Assembly (NCBI GenBank): GCA_014529385.2
Contig: CM043950.1
Coordinates: 157,827,545-157,891,544 of the forward strand
From: Adiantum capillus-veneris
Lineage: Eukaryota; Streptophyta; Polypodiopsida; Polypodiales; Pteridaceae
Length of the DNA stretch: 64,000 bases
Reading direction: 5' to 3'
The notes beneath the pieces are model-generated. The model was not told the DNA's origin, did no database searches, and saw only the letters and a program-made list of their open reading frames with translations. The position numbers were made by a program, and so were the translations under genes. Below, in pieces: positions 32,995-44,910 of the stretch; positions within the stretch are counted from its first letter, which is position 1, and each line of letters begins with the position of its first letter.

Positions 32995-34012
32995 CTGAAG
33001 CTGTCCGGGGCGGGCAACAAGAGAGGCGACCTCTAAACACCCCTCAAGGCTTCCGTGCTGCTCAATTGGGGTTGGGGCAACCACAAGCACAACACAACAA
33101 CAAACCCACATCCAAACCCAAAAAAGATAGGGGCACCACCTAGTTATGGTATGCGAACTAGGACGCAAGAGAGATTTTGGCACAACCAAGAAGATGCACC
33201 ACACAACACACACAAGCAACCTCACACCAAGACACACATGAAATGGACCAGAGAGAGCTAGAGCAAAGGGAAGAGAGAGAGGAAAGGATCTTGCATGATA
33301 CCTTATTTGTGACTTGCAAATGGAGATGGTTCGTTATGATGCTATCATAGAACTTGTACAAAACTAACTCAATGCTTACTGATTGCTAAACATTGCCAAA
33401 ACACACACACACTGTCTTAGGGTGTGAGAGACCTCTCACCACAATACCCTCTTACAATGGACAAAAAAATGGCAATGAAAAACACACTAAAACACTTTCT
33501 AAAATCAAGATCAACCGATAAAAACTCAAAATACACAAGTCACCTTGAATTCACCAAACTGTATTGCACAAATGGAAGGACGAAGATTTGAACGTCGAGT
33601 CACGCCTTTGATGCACCAAACCTCAATTTATTGATGATGAAGGAGCATATACAATAGTGGTTTTGAGATTTGTGTAACTCACGCTCTCTCACTTACAATG
33701 TGTAGCTTGAAGGCTTCTCTCACACTAAGAGTGAAGCTCACAAGTGGTTGCTACACCTAAGTCTCTCCTCACGCATAGAGTGTTGGGGTGCTATGTGAGA
33801 TATTGGAGGTTGTTTTACAAGAAGGAGAGGGGTCTATTTATAGGTTGGAGACCCCTCATAAAGATTATTGGAAATCCTAATTTACAAGCTAACAAATCAG
33901 GATTATGATTTTTTTGAATATCAAAACATTGCGGGCCTTCTTTGTCTGCTTCAGTCATGGGTGTGGGCTCAAAAGAGAGCATTATTGATGGTAGATAAGG
34001 TGAAAGTAAGTA

Positions 34013-34053
<41 letters not shown>

Positions 34054-35858
34054 ACTTTGTACATGTCTTGAGGTGAGGTGTCTTTTATGGTTAGGTCAAT
34101 GCTATTTTGTGTTAGTATGTTAGTCGTTAGTAATCACTAGAAAGTTAATGTTACATTTACAATGGGTAGAGTGAGTTGATTTGATGAAGGAAGAGGGGTG
34201 AATTAAAAGAGAATCATTGAGATGGTGAAGCTTTGAAGAAGCTTGAACTCACCCTTGTGTAGATTGTGGAAAAAATGACCGCTGGTCTTCTTCTTCTTCT
34301 TCGCTTCTTTACGCCGCTGCCACGGTTGACCACCACGATGAAAAAAGGATTTGTTGATGAAAAATCCTCAATTTGCAGAATTTATCATGGTTAAGATGCT
34401 GAATTTTAGATATTTTTAGGAGAGGTAAATGAAATTGTAACATAGAAGCAATAGAGAGAGACATGGAGAGGGTGTATGTATGTAGAGGTTCATAAAAGAA
34501 CTATAGGGATGAGAGAGAAGGGTAATGGTGAAGAGGGTGGGAGAAGCCATGGAAATTGCAGGTTTGAGTGAGGGAAGGAGAGGGAGGGATGTGTAAGAGT
34601 GAGTAGGTGTGTGGAAGGGTGAGAGAAGACTAAGGGCTACTTGTGAGAAAAGTGGGCAGACTGGTGTCCACTCAAAAAATCATAGCTCACCGCTGGTAGC
34701 TCCAAAAATCATGAAAAAATTTGAGGTGATTATTCAGAGCGTGGGCTACATTTTCTCTTTTGACCACCGCTCCAAATTCAGAGTGGAGATATGTGTCAAA
34801 ATTCTCACAAGAAATCCTGTTTTTTATGCCTTCAAAAGTCTTTTAGTGGCCCCCTCCTTTGTTGAATTTGTACAATGCATCCAAGAGTGAGCCCCTCCTT
34901 TGTTATATTATAATACAAAGCATCCAAGTTGCCCTTGACCCATGCATGGAGGAGGATTATTGGTGAAATAAGAAATATATACATGGTGGGACCAGTGTAT
35001 GGACTATTCGTGGACTTTAGCTCAATGAGCACATGGTGTTAGAATAATGAGTAAAAATAATAATAAAAATATGGAGGAGTTATGGATATGGAAAGATATT
35101 GGAATCATATGATATGGTCCCTCCTTGAATTATTTTGGGTGAAAGAGGAAAAGGTATGCAAGTAAATAATATAATAAAAGTAACCAATGAGTAGAAATCA
35201 ATTTTTTGTTTTCACGAGGGTGAGGGTGAAAATGTGGGAGTGATTTGCATAAAGGAAAAATATGAGGTTAGAGTATGTACATATTGGCAAAAAATATAAT
35301 TATGGTGTAAGAGGATGAAAGAAGGTGTACATAGGTTTAATAAAACACACACCTAAGTAGAAATATTTAAATAAAATACCAAAATAATTATAAAAAATCC
35401 CTATATTTAGGCCATATATACAATGAAATATTTACACACAAAGAGGCCATAATATACTTTTATTTTTTTGGCTCAACTAGCCCAGTGACTAGCTAGCTGA
35501 GGGTTTTTAAGAAGATATGGGAAAAGCCCCCTAACTCACATACGGCTATGTATAGTGAAATGGTAGGGATAGCCATAGCGTTTGGGTGAATTTGGTAGGG
35601 TGGAGTAACTTACTATGGCAATTATGGAGAGCCGAAAAGGCTATCAACACCATGGTCCATGATGTAGCTATCTGTTTCACCTTTTTTGCTTTCACACTCA
35701 CAAACTTCATTAGCTTCCTTCAACACCTTTATCGTAAATAAGGGAATTATATCATACCCATCTTCGTTGCAAAACTTAGTCAGGGTCACCTCATTTACAC
35801 AGACATCAAGAGTCTCTAGTATTTGAACTCCAAAGGGTTCAAATAACTCCTCTATAAA
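32995..35858. other. Unassigned region, possibly the remains of another LTR
   Basis: No coding frame is recognised. GGGGTCTATTTATAGG near 33,827 and mirrored GAGACCCCTC look like an LTR promoter, but no partner repeat is seen. An (AG)n run lies at 34,013-34,051. From about 35,640 to 35,858 the minus-strand frame of the adjacent protease stays partly open (LFEPFGVQILETLDVCVNEV), then is lost. Confidence 0.4.
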
Positions 35859-36628
35859 TCATTCCTTAATGTAAGCTTCATCTTCTTCTAAATGCTCTAG
35901 GATGCAATCTTCCTTTCTAAGACTTCCACTCTCAGGAGCTCCATACATCCAAATATGCGCTTTGCTTTCCAAATTGGTTGTGCATTTTAAGTCTTCTCCT
36001 AGGGTTCGCACTACATCTCTATAATTATGATCTTTGACACTAATTTTTGTTGTGACCTCTTTGTGTCTCAAGTAGATATAGTAATAGCTCCAGTCTTGTA
36101 CCATTTTGAGCTGCAGCATGAATGTTCTACCCAATATGATGTCAAAGTTGCTGCTCTTGTCAAAATTCATTATGGCAAAGGTGTGCTCATACTCTATGCC
36201 ACACGAGGATATAATGATTTGTTCTAATATTCCAATCGGTTTCTCCATGTATCCATGTGCTAATTGCAGTTTCATTCGAGTTTTTGTAAGAGCAAGCTTT
36301 CCCCCTTTTTTCCATATCTCTTTGGTTGCAATGGCAATTGCGACCCCACTATCTAATATAGAAACCATCTTTACTCCTTTGTACTCAAGTGGTAAGGTGG
36401 TGTTTCCCTCTTCTCCTTCGCAGTAGTCACCCACCTTATTTACTGGTATTGGCTTTGTCTGTGGCTTCTTCGGCGAGGTGTCATCCATGTTTTTGTTCGC
36501 AAGCTGGTCATGTGAAGGTATATTTGACCCCATGTTTTCCAGGTGTTTGCCCATTTGGCCCCATAGACGCGGTCTAATTTCTAGTAGCTCTGAGAGATAA
36601 ATTATGCATTGTATAGGAGAACACATCA
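35859..36628 (-). pseudogene. Protease region of an older gypsy-type element, severed by the chromovirus
   Basis: The minus-strand frame carries MVSILDSGVAIAIATKEIW (aspartic protease loop with DSG), a flap-like stretch and NFDIILGRTFMLQL (the ILG strand). It is followed by ISVKDHNYRDVV and an acidic tail. The frame enters from the right across the chromovirus target site: sequence left of 36,629 joins sequence right of 48,078 with CATCA shared. Downstream reverse transcriptase and integrase are not seen. The first nine residues of the ORF as read belong to the inserted LTR. Confidence 0.8.
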
Positions 36629-39600
36629 TGTAAGGTCCCCAATCCCGCCGACACAAAAACGGGATGGTACCATTGACAGGTCTCTAGGCCTACTAAAGTT
36701 AGAGTCCTTAAACAAGAAAAATTCCAGGGAATTCACCCTTACCATTGACAATGGTTTAGGTTTATAGACCTAGAAATAGACTTAGTCCTATCTCGCAATG
36801 GAAACGGGACCATTAAAAAAAAGTTCCGGCCCTATAACTTCATCATTCAGATTATGGTTTCCTTAGCCAACATTTTTTTTTCCCCTAACATATGTGAGGG
36901 CACAGTCGTTGGTGGATTTCTCTTCCAAGTGAAGAAGTTTCTAAATGTTTTAGTGCGCAGGAATGGATAGTTACCTGACTAATCAGGTCCACCCATCCAT
37001 GATTGACAACCTTAGTCAATCCCCACTTACCACCCCGCACTCACACATGATTTCTGTGTTGTTTAATTACTACCACATTCTTTTCACAATTAAAACAATG
37101 ATTCCTTTTAACTTTCACAACTGCATTTCATTAAGACAACCTTTGCAAACAGTATTGAAGACATTCTTTCAGCAAGCAAACATTTTTAGACTTACAACAA
37201 GGTACTGTCATTCTGAAGTATCTCTGACCAGTACTGGCTTGCCTCAAGACCACCTATACAGGGGTGAAAGAACGGCCACCATTCCTTATTTATAAAAACC
37301 GGGGTGGAAAAAGCCATCACCCAAAGTCTGGGCGCCCATACGCCAACCGGCTGCCCATACAACGAGGCGGTTCCTCTAGGATAAACTTGAAAGTAATATC
37401 CACAAACACAAACAAGCACGGGGTAAAGACTCCATGCGTGCTAAGGAAACCGACTCATCCATGATGGTATCGCCATCTTTACTCATTACCTGGAGTAAAA
37501 TATTTCCAAGGAATCAGAGGTGTCTTGAGACAAGCTGTCTTAAGGATGGTCAAACATTTCCTCCTTAAGTCAATCAGTCATAACCCAATCATTTCTTTCC
37601 TATTTACAATCATTGCTCGTTGGTTTCGTGGAAGTTACCTTCCATTTACAGCCAGTTTATCCTTCCTAACCTTACGTATGCAATGTTAACTTAAAAATGA
37701 ACTTTAAAAGATTTTAAGCGAACAAAATAGAAATCCACATGGGAGTGCTCGTCCATGTGCTGTGGGGCGGGAGCCGGTAGAATTTCCTCCGTTGGTCTAT
37801 GCCTAGGCCCAATCTCATGGTCATTAGTGGCCTTGTTTCTTTTGTTGCTAACATCCTCTTCCTCGATAAGAGGATTTTCCCTGGTTCTCTTTGGAGCCAT
37901 GTCAACAACCTTATAAAAAGACTTAATTGATTAGAAGTTTAACTGAATAATCTTCTTTTTTCTTTTTTACCCAAAAATAAGAATTTTTGGAGTAAGTAGG
38001 TATCTTTAATAGTCAATTTGATGAGATATTCCTCTTGTAACTTATTTATGCTATAAGTAATTTCCCATAATTACCATTTAATTTGAAAAGCCCTTTAACT
38101 AAGTTTATCCTTAGTCAATATTCCATTTTAACCTTAGTAAATTATAAATTTCTATTGGCTAATAGACTACTCACCCTAAATTGTAATTGAATAGGTTCTA
38201 TCTTTAGGAATTTTCATAAATTTGATTTATAACCTTTCCCTCCTATACTTATGGTCTAATTTGGGCAGAATTTTACTGATAGTAATTTGTTATACCAACC
38301 ATTTATACTGAGGTAATTTTTCCCACTCTTCAGTAGTGCTTTTGGACCTCAGGTACTTATTTGGTAATTAGATAACTTCATGTACTAATTTCCTTTCTCT
38401 ATTTTATACAAAAAATTGGTTACTTTTATTGAAGATAAATATCTAAAATATTTATCCGAGGTTGGGGTATTTATCACGAATTTGTCAAGATATGTTATAC
38501 CTTTGATATTTATATCAAAGGTTTTTGGATTGATTTACTATATTTCCCCTTTTATTTTTGCCTAAAAATATTGTACTTTTACGGGGATAATTAGGTAAAC
38601 TAATTATCTGAGGGTAAAATAATTATCACAAGTTTCCTAAGGTATAGTTAACCTCTAAAAAAAAACTCGAAGGATTTTCAATCAATTTGATAATTTCCCT
38701 CTTTTAATTTGTCCTAAAAACATAGTAATTCTGTTAAAGTAATTAGATAAATTAATTATCTAAGCTTGACATAATTATCACCGGTTCCCATACATGTAAT
38801 TAACCTCTAATAAGTAACTAAAAACATTTTGAATCAATTTTAATATTTTTCCCTTTAAGTTTCTCTAAAAAATAGTGTAATTCTTTCTAATTAATTATGA
38901 AAATTACTCAAAAAATTATAAGATAATTTTCCTAGATTAATGACTATCCAATGCAGCTTTGATATTTATCTCAACTTAATCTAAACTTAATTAATATATT
39001 TTCCATTAATTTATGGTTAATTTGGATAATTTCAGTCCAATATGATAGGATAATTAATTTGCTTAATATTCCCAAGCTTAATTACAACAATCAGCAGAGA
39101 ATATTTAATTAAGAGAGGATTTATGAGTATACATAGGCCGAATCTTTAATTTATTAAGAATATAGATTAATCTAGCCTTGCTAATTAAGAAGGATTAGGC
39201 TAATTACCGTTTAAGTTAATCAACTAGAGATTAATCTCTAGTGATTTCTGCGTAACGGTCTCTCTAGATGAGAGAGAGAGTGTCTAAATTTTTATGAAGG
39301 GAAGGGGGTCCTTTTTATAGTTTTTTTGGGCCCCGGGCAGTGCCTGGCAGGTTTTGATACCCCAAGCAGGCCCCCAGCTTGAAGATGGCGCCAACTGCTG
39401 CCAAATCAGTCTTTGATAGGTTCCCCCCAGCTCCACACTGCCCCCATACCTTTCAGAATCGATTTTGGTTGATTTTACTAATTTCTAATGATGCAAACTA
39501 GAATATCAGTTGATTCTAGAACCTTAGAAAAAGAAAGTCTTTGTTAATAATTATTACTGAAACCATCCAATTTTTATTAACTAATTGAATTCCTAGTGTA

Positions 39601-39792
39601 ACCTTCCAGGGCCTATAACTTTTTCAGTTTTTATCGGATTCTGATTCTTAAAATTACTAACCATAGTAAAGCTCTGGTTATGATTCCAAAAATACCAATA
39701 TTAGCCATGATTGAATCCTTCAACAGTGGTTTTCAAGTTAATTTTATAAGCTTTGTACAATTTTTAAGGTTTCTGAAATTGGAAACCTTACA
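36629..39792 (-). repeat. 3' LTR of the chromovirus
   Basis: It matches 44,911-48,078 throughout. The minus strand has a TATA box TATAAAAAGG at 39,319-39,310. A 69-codon minus-strand ORF (37,691-37,900) starting MAPKRTREN is kept in both LTRs. Confidence 0.93.
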
Positions 39793-39810
39793 ATCACCCC
39801 AACTTAAAGA
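39793..39810 (-). promoter_or_regulatory. Polypurine tract of the chromovirus
   Basis: The minus strand reads AAGTTGGGGTGAT directly before the LTR start TGTAAGG. Confidence 0.7.
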
Positions 39811-39827
39811 ATTGAGATGTCCTCATC

Positions 39828-41410
39828 TCAACCAAAATTGGGAAAATCTTTGCAAAGTGATACTTCATCCTCCCAGGTGGCGTCTTCAACGGGGTAGTCC
39901 TTCCATTTTACTAAATATTCTCTGATAACTATGTTTCTTAGACTCGTTTCCCTAGTGTCGAGAATACAATCTGGTTGGAGTTCAAGAATTCCCTGCTTCT
40001 GTATCACAATTTGTTCGTCAACTAGAGTGTGATTTGGATTTGGGATGTAGGGTTTTAGAAGACTGATATGGAATACATTATGGACCTTGAGGTGCTCAGG
40101 CAATTTTAGTTTGTAAGATTAATCACTGATTACTTTATTCACTTCATAAGGTCCACAATATCTGGGGCTTAGTTTTTTGTATTTTCCCAAGGATAAAGTG
40201 CTTCTTTTTTGCCGTACCCTTAGGAATACTTTATCCCCTTGTTTGAAAACACGATCAGACAGTTTTTTATCAGCATATTGTTTTTGGTGGTCTTTTGCTG
40301 CCTGAATGTCTTGTCTTATGGATTTGGTTTGGGCATCCATATCCTCCAACATTTTCTTTGAAGCTTCTACTCTTGTAGTAGGGTCATAAAAGTTTAGGGG
40401 TGATATACATTCATGCCCATAAAGAGCATTAAATGGTGATATCCCAATGCTTTTATGAAAGGATGAGTTATAGGCGAATTCCACCAGAGGAAGAAATTGG
40501 ATCTATTTTCAGGGTTCTTTACTACAATAGGCTCTAAGGATGTCTTCAATAACTTGATTCACTCTTTCTGTCTGGCCGTCTGTCTGAGGGTGATAGGATG
40601 TACTAAAACATAGCTGAGTTCCTAAGGATTCAAATAAATCTTTCCATAATTTTTAAGTGAATTTTTCATCTCTGTCACACTGACTATTCTCTTAGAAAGT
40701 CCGTGTAATATGAAGATCTCTTTGATAAAGAGATGGCTTATGTCTGATGCAGTGTAAGTTGTTTTTACAAGCATCAAATGGGATACTTTAGTCAGCATAT
40801 CCACTACCAGCATAATGGAGTCGTAACCCCCTTGAACAGTGGGAAGGCATGTTACAAATTCCAGGCTAATGAGTTCCCACTTCATTTGAGAAATGTACAG
40901 AGGTCGAAGTTTCCCTGGCATCATTACTTGTTCAGGCTTAATCCTTTGACAGGAAAGACATTGTTTGATGTAGCGAAGTATATCTCCTTTCATTCCTGGC
41001 CAGAAATAGCTTTTCCTTATGACACTAAGGGTCTTTGCATAACCAGGATGGCCGGCAACTGGAGCGTTGTGTCCTTCATAAATGATTAACTCCTTTAATA
41101 TTGGATTCTTAGGAATGTAAAGCCGATACTTATAATAGAGAAGCCCATCCTCAAGTGAATAATCCTTGATTCTGTCTTTTTCTTTCTCTTTTAGGTTCTG
41201 TTGATTGATAACCTGTAGAAGTTTTTGATAATCCTTATCTTCCAGGGAAGCTTCCTTAACCTTCTTTAGGATTGGATTGGCGACTGTGGAAATAGCCCCA
41301 AGAAAAACCTTACGGCTAAGAGCTTCAGCAATCACATTCTCTTTCCCTAGTTTATATTTTATTTCAAAGTCATATTCCTGTAAGAGTTCTATCCATCTTC
41401 TCTGCCTCAT
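39828..41410 (-). pseudogene. Chromovirus RNase H end, integrase and chromodomain
   Basis: From 41,410: RNase H end (YKLGKENVIAEALSRK), then the integrase HHCC finger (GHNAPVAGHPGYAKTL, CLSCQRIKPEQ), then the core. The core's first Asp is Glu (SLEFVT), and the second position reads IVSVTE where IVSDRD-like sequence is expected. After a frameshift (41,410 and 40,484 frames differ) come EFAYNSSFHKSIGISPF, a GPYEV-type C-terminal region and, after one stop, HNVFHISLLKPY plus a chromodomain YLVKWKDYPVEDATWEDE. The chromodomain targets integration to chromatin marks in this family. The integrase here is inactive. Confidence 0.92.
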
Positions 41411-42800
41411 GTTGAGTGTTGATTGTGAGAAAATCCATTTTAAACTCTGATGATTGGTGATTAACTGGAACTTCCCCCCTAGAAGATAGTGCCTCCAGAG
41501 TTTTCGAGCATGGATGACAGCTAGGAGTTCCAGATCATGAGTTGGATAATTTAGCTCGTGGATTCTTAATTTTTGAGAAGTAAAGGCGACTGGTCTGCCT
41601 TCTTAGTTTAAGACTCCTCCTATAGCAAGACCGCTGGCATCTGTTACTACTTCAAACTCTTGAGTGAAGTCATGAAGTTTGAGTACAGAGGCTGATGTGA
41701 GATTTTGTTTTAGTTTGAGGAAACAATCCTCCTGTTCTTTTCCCCATGTAAGTTTGGCTGTCTTTTTAAGTAGACACGTCAAGGGTGCGGCAATAACTGC
41801 ATAATCTTTGACGAAGATTCTATACCATCCTGTAATGCCCAAAAATCCTCGAATCTCACTGACCGTTTTGGGTTGTGGCCAATCTATTATATCTTTAATC
41901 TTTACGGGGTCTACTAAAATTCCTTCAGGGTTTATTATAAAACCAAGATAACTAACTTCGGGCGTGAAAAACACACATTTACTCATCTTGGCATATAACT
42001 GATGTTGGCGTAGAAGATGAAGTACTTTACGTACATGGCCTTCATGCTCTTTTTCATCCTTGCAATATACCAGGATATCGTCAAAAAATACCAACACAAA
42101 ATCATCCAGATATTCTCTGAATATATCCTACATGAGACTGTCAAAAGTAGCTGGAGCATTCGTAAGACCAAAAGGCATCACGATGAACTCATAATGCCCA
42201 TACCGGGTGTTGAAAGCAGTTTTGTAAATATCTACCTCCTTAATCCTGATTTGATGGTAACCTGATCCGAGATCAATTTTTGTGAATACCTTGGATCCAT
42301 GTAATCTATCAAGTAATTCATCGATGCGAGGAATAGGGTACTTATTCTTTATCGATACCTGGTTAAGTCCCCTATAGTCTATGCAGAGACGTAAAGATCC
42401 ATCCTTCTTCTTTTGGAATAGAACAGGCGCTCCCCAAGGTGAAATGCTTGGTGTTATGAACCCCTGTTCAATAAGCTGAGGAAGCTGTTCTTTTAATTCA
42501 ATAGCTTCAGGGAGGGACATTTTGTAGGGTCTTTTTGAAATTGGTTCACTACCTGGAAAGGTTTCTATTTCGTGGTCTATATCCTTGGAGGAGGTAAATT
42601 TGAGAGATCTTCCGGAAATATATCTGAAAATTTCTTAAGCCATTCTGGATTTGTGTTGTCCCTTGAATCATCTGCCTGATTAAGTTTTACTACAAAGATC
42701 TCTTGCCCCTTACGCAACCCCTTCAGAAGTCGACTAGCCTTGACTAAATGAGCCTTAGGCTTTCCATTTGATCCTTGTTCTAATGTTTCTTCACCTAAGT
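41411..42800 (-). pseudogene. Chromovirus reverse transcriptase and RNase H
   Basis: The frame from about 42,520 reads [51 protein letters not shown] and [13 protein letters not shown] stop follows, then VFFDDILVYCKDEKEH, so the catalytic motif is FFDD with both Asp kept. GFLGITGWYRIF and the RNase H start (VVTDASGLAIGGVL) follow, another stop, then LLAVIHARKLWRHYLLGG. The two stops at about 42,130 and 41,605 are nonsense changes in one frame. A frameshift near 42,700 separates this frame from the protease. Confidence 0.92.
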
Positions 42801-42858
42801 GATTTTTGAAGGTTAAGTTCCCTTGAGCACAGTGAATTTGGGCTTAATTTTTGATTAA

Positions 42859-44075
42859 TCAATCCATTCCTAGAATACCATCATAGATTCCTACTGGTAG
42901 AGTCCGAAAGTAAGATGAAGTCAGGGTTCCCCCTAGTTCAAACTCAGCTTCCCCAGCTGTAAATTGAGATAGAACCTCTTTCCCATTTGCTAGTTCTACC
43001 ACTAATTTCTTCGTGGGATATTGGTTTAATTTAAGTTTCCTTAAACATTTAGGGGAGAGAAAAGAGTGTGTGCTGTCACAATCTATAAGTAGTTCAAATT
43101 TTTCACCTTCTCTGTTTGCAGTGGTTTGGATGACAGCATACTGTTGCCGAGCTCCAGGGTTATCAATGGCGGCAAAAAGAGTATCTCTTTCATTTTCCTC
43201 ATCCAGCAAGGTAGGCTCTCCTACTGCGACATAAGCTCTGGCTCCTCTACTTCTTCCTCTGCCTTGTCTTTTATTGCCTCTACCTCTTTGATTATTTCCT
43301 TGTCCTATCTGCGTATGAGGAGTGGTTCAAGTAGCAACTCGGGGATTTTGCCCCTCAGGACATTGACTCCTATAGTGTCCCATTCTATTGCATCCATAGT
43401 ATTTGCTCTTTGGAAAAGTCTGCTCTATAGTGGCTGTAGCTAACACTGCCCTCCATTGATTTCCTTGGTTATAATTTCCCCTTGCTCTTCCTCTAATGTT
43501 ATTGTAGTTGTAATAGCTCTTGGCAGGGGGGTTTCCTTCAACTGCAAGTGGTTTAGCTCTTAGAAGATCATCTTGAATAGAGATGGGTCTCATAGCTTCC
43601 AAGCGGGTACTTAAAGGTTTGTTTAGTCCCTGAGAGAAATGAGCAATCTGCTGTTCCATAGTCATTGGTGGTGCGTAAGGTCATAAAGACACTTATTTGG
43701 TGTAGTACTCTTCCAAAGTAAGCCCTAACTATTTGAGAGCGAAGAATTCAGTCATTTTAATAGCTTGGTGAGCTGGAGGAAGATATCTTTCTTTCACTGC
43801 CTGCTTCATTCTTTCCCAGGAGGGACTAATGGAAGGGTTATCTCTACAGTATTGTTTCCACCAGAGTTTGGCATCTCTGAGGAGTCGAAACATTCCTAAC
43901 ATTGCCTGATTTTCTGAAGCAGTTCCTGTTGCCAAGAAATGATCATCCATGGCATCGAGCCAGGCTTCGGCATCACGTTCTAAGTTGGTTCCTTCTCCCT
44001 TGAAAGTTGGAAGTTGAACTTGATTTAACAGTAGTTTCTTTTCCTAGGTGGGAGTATAGAGACTTTTTGCATTTC
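42859..44075 (-). pseudogene. Chromovirus gag and protease
   Basis: Gag begins near 44,075 (QLPTFKGEGTNLERDAEAWL) and continues MFRLLRDAKLWWKQYCRD, ERYLPPAHQAIKMTEF and AHFSQGLNKPL. The zinc knuckle YYGCNRMGHYRSQCP lacks its first Cys. The protease reads ELLIDCDSTHSFLS, with Asp where the essential Gly of the D-x-G loop should be, then YDGILGMD. Stops interrupt near 43,730 and 43,680. Confidence 0.9.
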
Positions 44076-44311
44076 CCTCGGTTTGTAATTAATGAAAATA
44101 TTTTAGTGATTACACTACTTTTGTTTTGTCATGCAAGTTTTCTAATCTATATACTTTTAAAACAATGAAAACAGAAATTTGACAATCATTATCACCATCT
44201 TACTTAAACTACACAAGGATCTCATAAAACCATGGTATATACAAAGGTTAATACAATACTGACTCATACTATGTACAAGATGGACTCATACTATATACAA
44301 TGTGTAATTCT

Positions 44312-44821
44312 CTAGATCAACATCCTCTTCACCACTGGTGGGTCTGACAGGGGATCAAAAAATATGACATCTTTTGGTCCCCTAAATTTTGGGCCTACCC
44401 TCATGGACATGATCCTACCTGGGTATATTACTTTGGCTACCCGATCATATACCCATTGATTTTGTGACACTTCTACCCCATCTATAATAATGGTCCAATT
44501 TGGATCTTGTGTCCCACTAAAAAAGAAAACTTCGATGGTACGAAGTGTTTTTGCCCACTTGAGTCTTTTCAAATTGAGTGTCAACCCTTCTAACTGTCCC
44601 GCATCAATCAAGAAAATTCCACCAAAGTGTGACCAGCTGATTCCCCATGTAGGAGGAGGGGAAAACATTACATCTAATAATTGCATGATGCTCTTGCGAA
44701 GTACACAGTTATTGGAGCTGCAAGAAGCCTCGAACATGATGTTGAAAATCACAAACTTTTGGTAAGCTTGGCGGATATTTTCCTGTATTGAAAGGGAAAT
44801 TCTCATTTCACAATATACCAT
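44312..44821 (-). CDS. Uninterrupted 169-codon ORF between primer site and gag (unknown)
   Basis: ATG 44,821 to the stop at 44,312 on the element's sense strand, starting 75 bases after the primer site. It has no internal stop, although every other gene of the element has several. The product has a Cys-containing N-terminal half (FEASCSSNNCVLRKS), a tryptophan pair (PPTWGISWSHFGG), a hydrophobic middle (GIFLIDAGQLEGLTLNLKRL), then FSGTQDPNWTIIIDGVEVSQ and a basic, proline-rich end. I see no signal peptide, finger or enzymatic motif. Chromoviruses do not normally encode a protein here. It could be a captured host fragment, an added accessory gene or a chance ORF. Confidence 0.5.
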   Translation of the reverse strand: MVYCEMRISLSIQENIRQAYQKFVIFNIMFEASCSSNNCVLRKSIMQLLDVMFSPPPTWGISWSHFGGIFLIDAGQLEGLTLNLKRLKWAKTLRTIEVFFFSGTQDPNWTIIIDGVEVSQNQWVYDRVAKVIYPGRIMSMRVGPKFRGPKDVIFFDPLSDPPVVKRMLI

Positions 44822-44896
44822 AATTAAAAATGCAATGTAACTTGTGCCTATCTTTTCAACTTTTACCCTCCTAAGGTCAGGAAATTATTAAACCAT

Positions 44897-44908
44897 GCTC
44901 TGATACCA
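44897..44908 (-). promoter_or_regulatory. Primer-binding site of the chromovirus (tRNA-Met type)
   Basis: The minus strand reads TGGTATCAGAGC, an exact match, two bases from the 5' LTR. Confidence 0.93.
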
Positions 44909-44910
44909 CT

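Noticed and set aside
36963-37295. 110-codon ORF on the plus strand, repeated at 45,246-45,578
   Set aside because: Antisense to the chromovirus within its LTRs. The two copies are identical by descent of the LTR, so conservation carries no coding evidence, and no motif is seen.
44893-44910. tRNA-like sequence GCTCTGATACCA
   Set aside because: It is the retrotransposon primer-binding site next to an LTR; no cloverleaf is present. The same applies at 13,238 and 32,827.
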